DNA of 64,000 nucleotides from contig CANTUZ010000002.1 of assembly GCA_947846985.1 (NCBI GenBank), forward strand, positions 133,509,889 to 133,573,888. The letters run 5' to 3'. The number at the start of each line of letters is the position of its first letter. The first letter of the stretch is position 1. Source of the DNA: Fratercula arctica (lineage: Eukaryota; Chordata; Aves; Charadriiformes; Alcidae). Below, piece after piece: positions 59,901-64,000 of the stretch. Under the pieces are notes generated by a model. The model saw nothing but the letters and a program-made list of their open reading frames with translations. It was not told the DNA's origin and searched no databases. A program made the position numbers and the translations under genes.

Positions 59901-62900
59901 ACTTAACTCAATTATTAAAGAAGGTTTTCCAGTCACAGCACATCTGTTTACAAAGAGATCGTGAAGAACGTCACTTTAAGGAGCTGACACAACTGCCAAT
60001 TTGTGTGAATATAAACATTTGGGTTTGTGACAGATGTTCCCTACAGCTAAAACTCTTCTAAACGAGACATGGAAGATGTAGAAAAAGTAGAAACATGAAC
60101 GCAACGTGCAGTGGTGGTCTATCCACCACATTTAGAGCTAATGATAGGTTGCCCTATGCATAGTAAGCATGTTCTATCCACAAAGGTATTTATCCTTAAA
60201 ACAGACAAACTATCCCATGGTTAAAGCAGAAGCTTGAAGCAGGACCCAGAAACAAAGCAGGCATTCTATTATTTTCAGGAACAGCATCCTAGGAGACACA
60301 GGACACCAGCATAAAAGGAAAGAAACCGTTGACTCCATTTTGCAAAAGGACTTGCTTTATTTTTAAGTAACAATGCTGGTATTCAAGATCATCCTATCTC
60401 ATGACCCTCCACAGGAACCATTAACCTTTGCCCAACCCCCAAGCACGGTGTTTGTCGAGGATGCACGTTGTTTTCCTCCTACCACGTCCTACTGCCAGGT
60501 AAGAGTATGAAGTTCACTTTGAAGCAGACAAAGGTAGTTTGGTTGCATACGTAACTGAAGATATAGGAATATTCTACAGAACTTAAAAAAATTATTTTGC
60601 AAGTAGAGACAAAGCTTTCTCCAATTCTACAGAATTTATTTACAAGAGCTACCAATATTAACCCTTTGGGAACACCAGTTTTGCGTGGAAGGACTCCACC
60701 TAACACCAGTTTCAGAGGTGGGAATCCACCGGCTGCTGTTGCTGAGCTGTGAGCCTGACTCAGGGCAGTGTCAGGAGAGCACCTACTGTCAAGAGAAACC
60801 CTCTCTTGAACTTCAGCCAAGGATCAATGAGCTCCAAAAAGCTTTCCCTAGTTTGAATGAGTGCTTGCAGGCTTCTCTCCATCTCTTCTGAAGAGGGCAA
60901 AGCAGTGGGTACGGGCACAACTTTCCTCAAACTTCCAGAAGATGACTTTAAGTTAAGTTGGAGGCAACCCAAAGAATTGTTGCAGTGTGCTTTGTAATTT
61001 TTGGAGTGTCACGGAAAATAATTTGAAAAGAAGCAAGATGAAAATCTTTTTTCTTATTTGAACCATAAGTCTGTACAACCGTACGTCACCAGTATAATAC
61101 AGTACGAGCACAGAGAAAGCAGACAGTACAGCCTTGCTATCGCCAATTAAAAAAAACTTTAAAAGCAAATAGAAAAATTAAAGTATATGTTCTCTTATTA
61201 CATTATAAGTGGGGCCTTTCGTATTTGCACACAAATATCGAAGTACTGCCTCTTAACTTACATAAAGTAGGCCTTCTCTTCTCTGAACACACATAAATAG
61301 CACAGTGGGCACTTCCAAACTTAAGCAACTTGGAAGCTTCCTTCCAGCTGACTATATCCCATTTATTGCAATTTGGTCCCTCTCCTAATTCTTTCACTTT
61401 TGCACTGAAGCTTTAAATCTCTCAAAACCTTAATGATAAACTAAAGGAAACAGCCAAAACCCCCCAAACTCTTCAGTCAAGATTTTAAACTTGTAATTTT
61501 TAAAAAGTAAATAATTTTACTATGTCCCCTTAAAACATATGCATAAACAGCCCCTCCCCGTCCCCACAGAATATTTTTACATAATAAAATTGGAGGGAGA
61601 GGGTATGGAATGACTTATTTCAGTTCTTGCTAACTTTCAAGAAAGCTGGGGAGGAAATGTTCTTTTTTTAATTTAGAAGTCATTTCAGGCAAAAGGTTTA
61701 CAAAGGGAGTTAACTTGGAAAGCAGTGAGCATGTAAAAACAAGGAGGCTATAACTAAAAATGTTTTTTTGATCCTAATTATACCATTTGCTACCAAGAAA
61801 ATGGGACAGTAGTTTTGCAGGTGTGCAATTTCACATGTAGAGGAAGCATCCTCATTACTTCCCAGCATCAAGAATTTTATTCAAACTCTAAATTATAGGT
61901 GTAAACATTAAAGCATTTTGTTAAACTATCCAATATTTAAAACTGCATGTGATCACAAATTAGCAAGCAGTCTTTTTTCTATTAAAACTACTCAAGTTAT
62001 TATTTTAAAATTTAAAGCAACAACCTTTCTATCCTTGGAACCAGTGCTACAAAAATAACAACGTCACTACAGAAACAGTTAAGTCTCACCAGGTCTTGAC
62101 TGGTATTTCCCACTCATTTTAAAAATGCATTCACAGATACCATTTATTCCATACTACAGAAATACAGGACTGCTATTTTGAGACAAATGGAGTACTTAGA
62201 CTTATATTCTCTCTGTTTCGTTACTGGTTTTTAGTCTCCATTGCTTCCCACGGTACTCTCAGAGAATGCCATGAGAAGTCTTGACGTCTTTCATTTTTGT
62301 ACCGTGAGAATTTCAAAGTGGTTTTTTTTTTCAGATTTGTTATTCACAAGGTTTTGTTTCAGTGCCTTAACAGAGTACAGTACAGAAGAGTTTAAGATTC
62401 TTAATTGTTTCACTTCCTCTTTTTTTTTTCTATGTGGAAGACATCACATTATCAACCCCACAAACAAATACAACAACAAAAAAGGTAAGGAAGTAACTTT
62501 GACCATCACTTTTTCTCCAGATTTTTTATTCATCATTCTCACCACCATTCCAATCCACTCAAAATCTCCCTGTAGCTCCTCACTAGTGGTACCAAAACCA
62601 GAATGCATCCCCAGAGAGCAAGCCCACCTCTAACTAACCCCAGCCACCAGCAAAGCAGTGCAGCTGGGGTGGGACAAAGCTGTGTCCGGAACAATTCATC
62701 CTGTTTCTCAAAAATATTTTGAAGCATTCACAGATGCTTCCCAAGCCTACATTGGTCTCAACTTTATCAGGAAAGGGAGGCCATACGACCAGCTTAAGGA
62801 GCTACCCTGGCACAGATGTCTATGATTTTTGTATAGACCACCCTCGGGTGCCCTACAGCCAAGGAGCTCAGCAAGAGCACACCACTTCCCAGCAACCCCT

Positions 62901-64000
62901 CACTCACTGCCAGCATATATAAAATTCTTCTTCAGAAGACACATGGACAAGACAGAGATTCACAGATTGCTTTCAAGTAGGAGGTAGCGTAGTTTTACGC
63001 AGTGATCTACATTTTGCTAAAGTGGCTTCTTCCAGCGAGGTACACATTGCACATCTAGTGACGGGGGGGCGGTGATCCTGCTTCCAGCAGCTCGATACAG
63101 CAGTCGTAACACCTCCCCCTGGCAGTATGAGCTCCCAGGCAACGCTGGGGCAAAAAGACCAAATCCTAGCTTTGTATGTATAAGCAAGAAGACCGCGGAA
63201 AGTGGCAGCAGAAAGGTAGCGTGAATTCTGCACAGAGCAGAACACGGGATGGCAAGAGAGATACTAGGAGAGCGTGTAGTATCCTGTTGCCCACCTGTCT
63301 TCAAAGGCTATTAAAGAGAGGACAAAAAACATGCATAAAATGAATAACCATGTAAAGATCTTGATCTGTTAAGTTATTAAAAAGACTGAGCTGTCTGTAC
63401 CTTTACAGAAAGAAAATACTGGTATTAAAAGGCACTTAAATCTATCTGGGAAAAGCATGTACCGGCAGGAAAGTGAAGTCCAACAAATGCAAATGAGAAT
63501 CGCAATTTTGCCAATAATATTGATGAACCACTAGAAAAAACCTCCAAGCACTGAGACTTTTCAGTCATTGACAGCGTCAACTGAAGAGATGTCAGAACAG
63601 ATGTGTTAGTTCAGTTCAGTTCAGGATAACACGCTGAAATGTCATGTCTCCTGATACAGTGAAGTCCTGAGAGATGACATGAAGGTTCCTTTTGGCTTAA
63701 ATTTCATTCATCCATTATTTTTTATCACAGCACCCAGTCATTCAAATGATGGATGGATGCTCAAAATAGGATTTTCAAAGCATCTCTGTTCTCTGCAATC
63801 ATACACTTCACAAAAAATGCTCCAAGGTTGCTGCTTATACTCCATCAGAAAACGTGATCTTTCTTCTCGTGACTCACCAACCCATTGTCACTTCAGCTGT
63901 ATTTGTTTCCTACTCAATTTGTTTTCCTCTTTCCATGAATTAAGCAGGCAAATATGCTCTCATTTCTTTTGAACATTTACCGTTTGTGACACCTGCTTAA
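56971..64000 (-). other. MRPS28: MRPS28 last intron (partial; runs off the window)
   Basis: This is about 7 kb of AT-rich sequence above the terminal exon. I looked for the exon that should encode the preceding S1-like segment on the minus strand and found nothing convincing, so the whole interval is assigned to the intron. It contains T-runs (about 58081-58094) and many short A/T tracts, but no CR1 or other repeat was recognised. Open frames are short and unremarkable. Confidence 0.75.

Noticed and set aside
57000..64000. Search for earlier MRPS28 exons on the minus strand
   Set aside because: No sequence matching the segment before KYQRGTRV was seen. The exon most likely lies outside the window.
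1..64000. CRISPR arrays, operons, phage or other prokaryotic systems
   Set aside because: The sequence is vertebrate nuclear DNA. No regularly spaced direct repeats with unique spacers were seen, and the tandem repeats found are minisatellites.

Overview
The window is vertebrate nuclear DNA, almost certainly from a bird. Split genes with GT/AG introns are separated by long non-coding stretches. The dispersed repeats are mainly CR1 LINE 3' ends ending in short ATTCTATG-like repeats, the dominant avian retrotransposon. The two recognisable genes, HEY1 and MRPS28, are neighbours on one strand in amniotes (human 8q21, chicken chromosome 2, from general knowledge). The species cannot be named from what is seen.

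Layout. Positions 1-2037 (minus strand) hold HEY1, a Notch-responsive bHLH-Orange repressor, as five coding exons. The window edge cuts it inside the C-terminal YRPW motif. Positions 2038 to about 2760 are its GC-rich promoter/5' leader, with CCAAT boxes, GC boxes and one perfect RBPJ/CSL site. From about 2.8 to 56.7 kb is a roughly 54-kb intergenic region with no recognisable protein-coding gene. It holds a decayed endogenous retroviral pol fragment (about 5.7-6.7 kb), CR1 fragments at about 12.5, 34.7, 43.4, 43.9, 46.9 and 51.5 kb, many microsatellites, two isolated GC-rich CpG-island-like patches (24.55 and 50.1-50.7 kb), and a few segments rich in homeodomain, POU and TCF-like motifs that could be enhancers. 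At 56817-56970 (minus strand) is the last coding exon of MRPS28 (mitoribosomal small-subunit protein, S1-like), with poly(A) signals just below it. From 56971 to the end is MRPS28 intron sequence, because the preceding exon is not found.

The most unusual object is at 34.7-34.92 kb. A full-length 5S rRNA-like sequence (120 nt, minus strand, internal Pol III promoter boxes largely intact) is joined at its 3' end, through a TTTT, to a truncated CR1 3' tail in the same orientation. This is the architecture of a 5S-headed, CR1-tailed SINE, or of a one-off template-switch chimera.

There is no operon logic here. HEY1 is a developmental regulator beside a large non-coding domain, and MRPS28 is a housekeeping gene whose 3' end bounds that domain.
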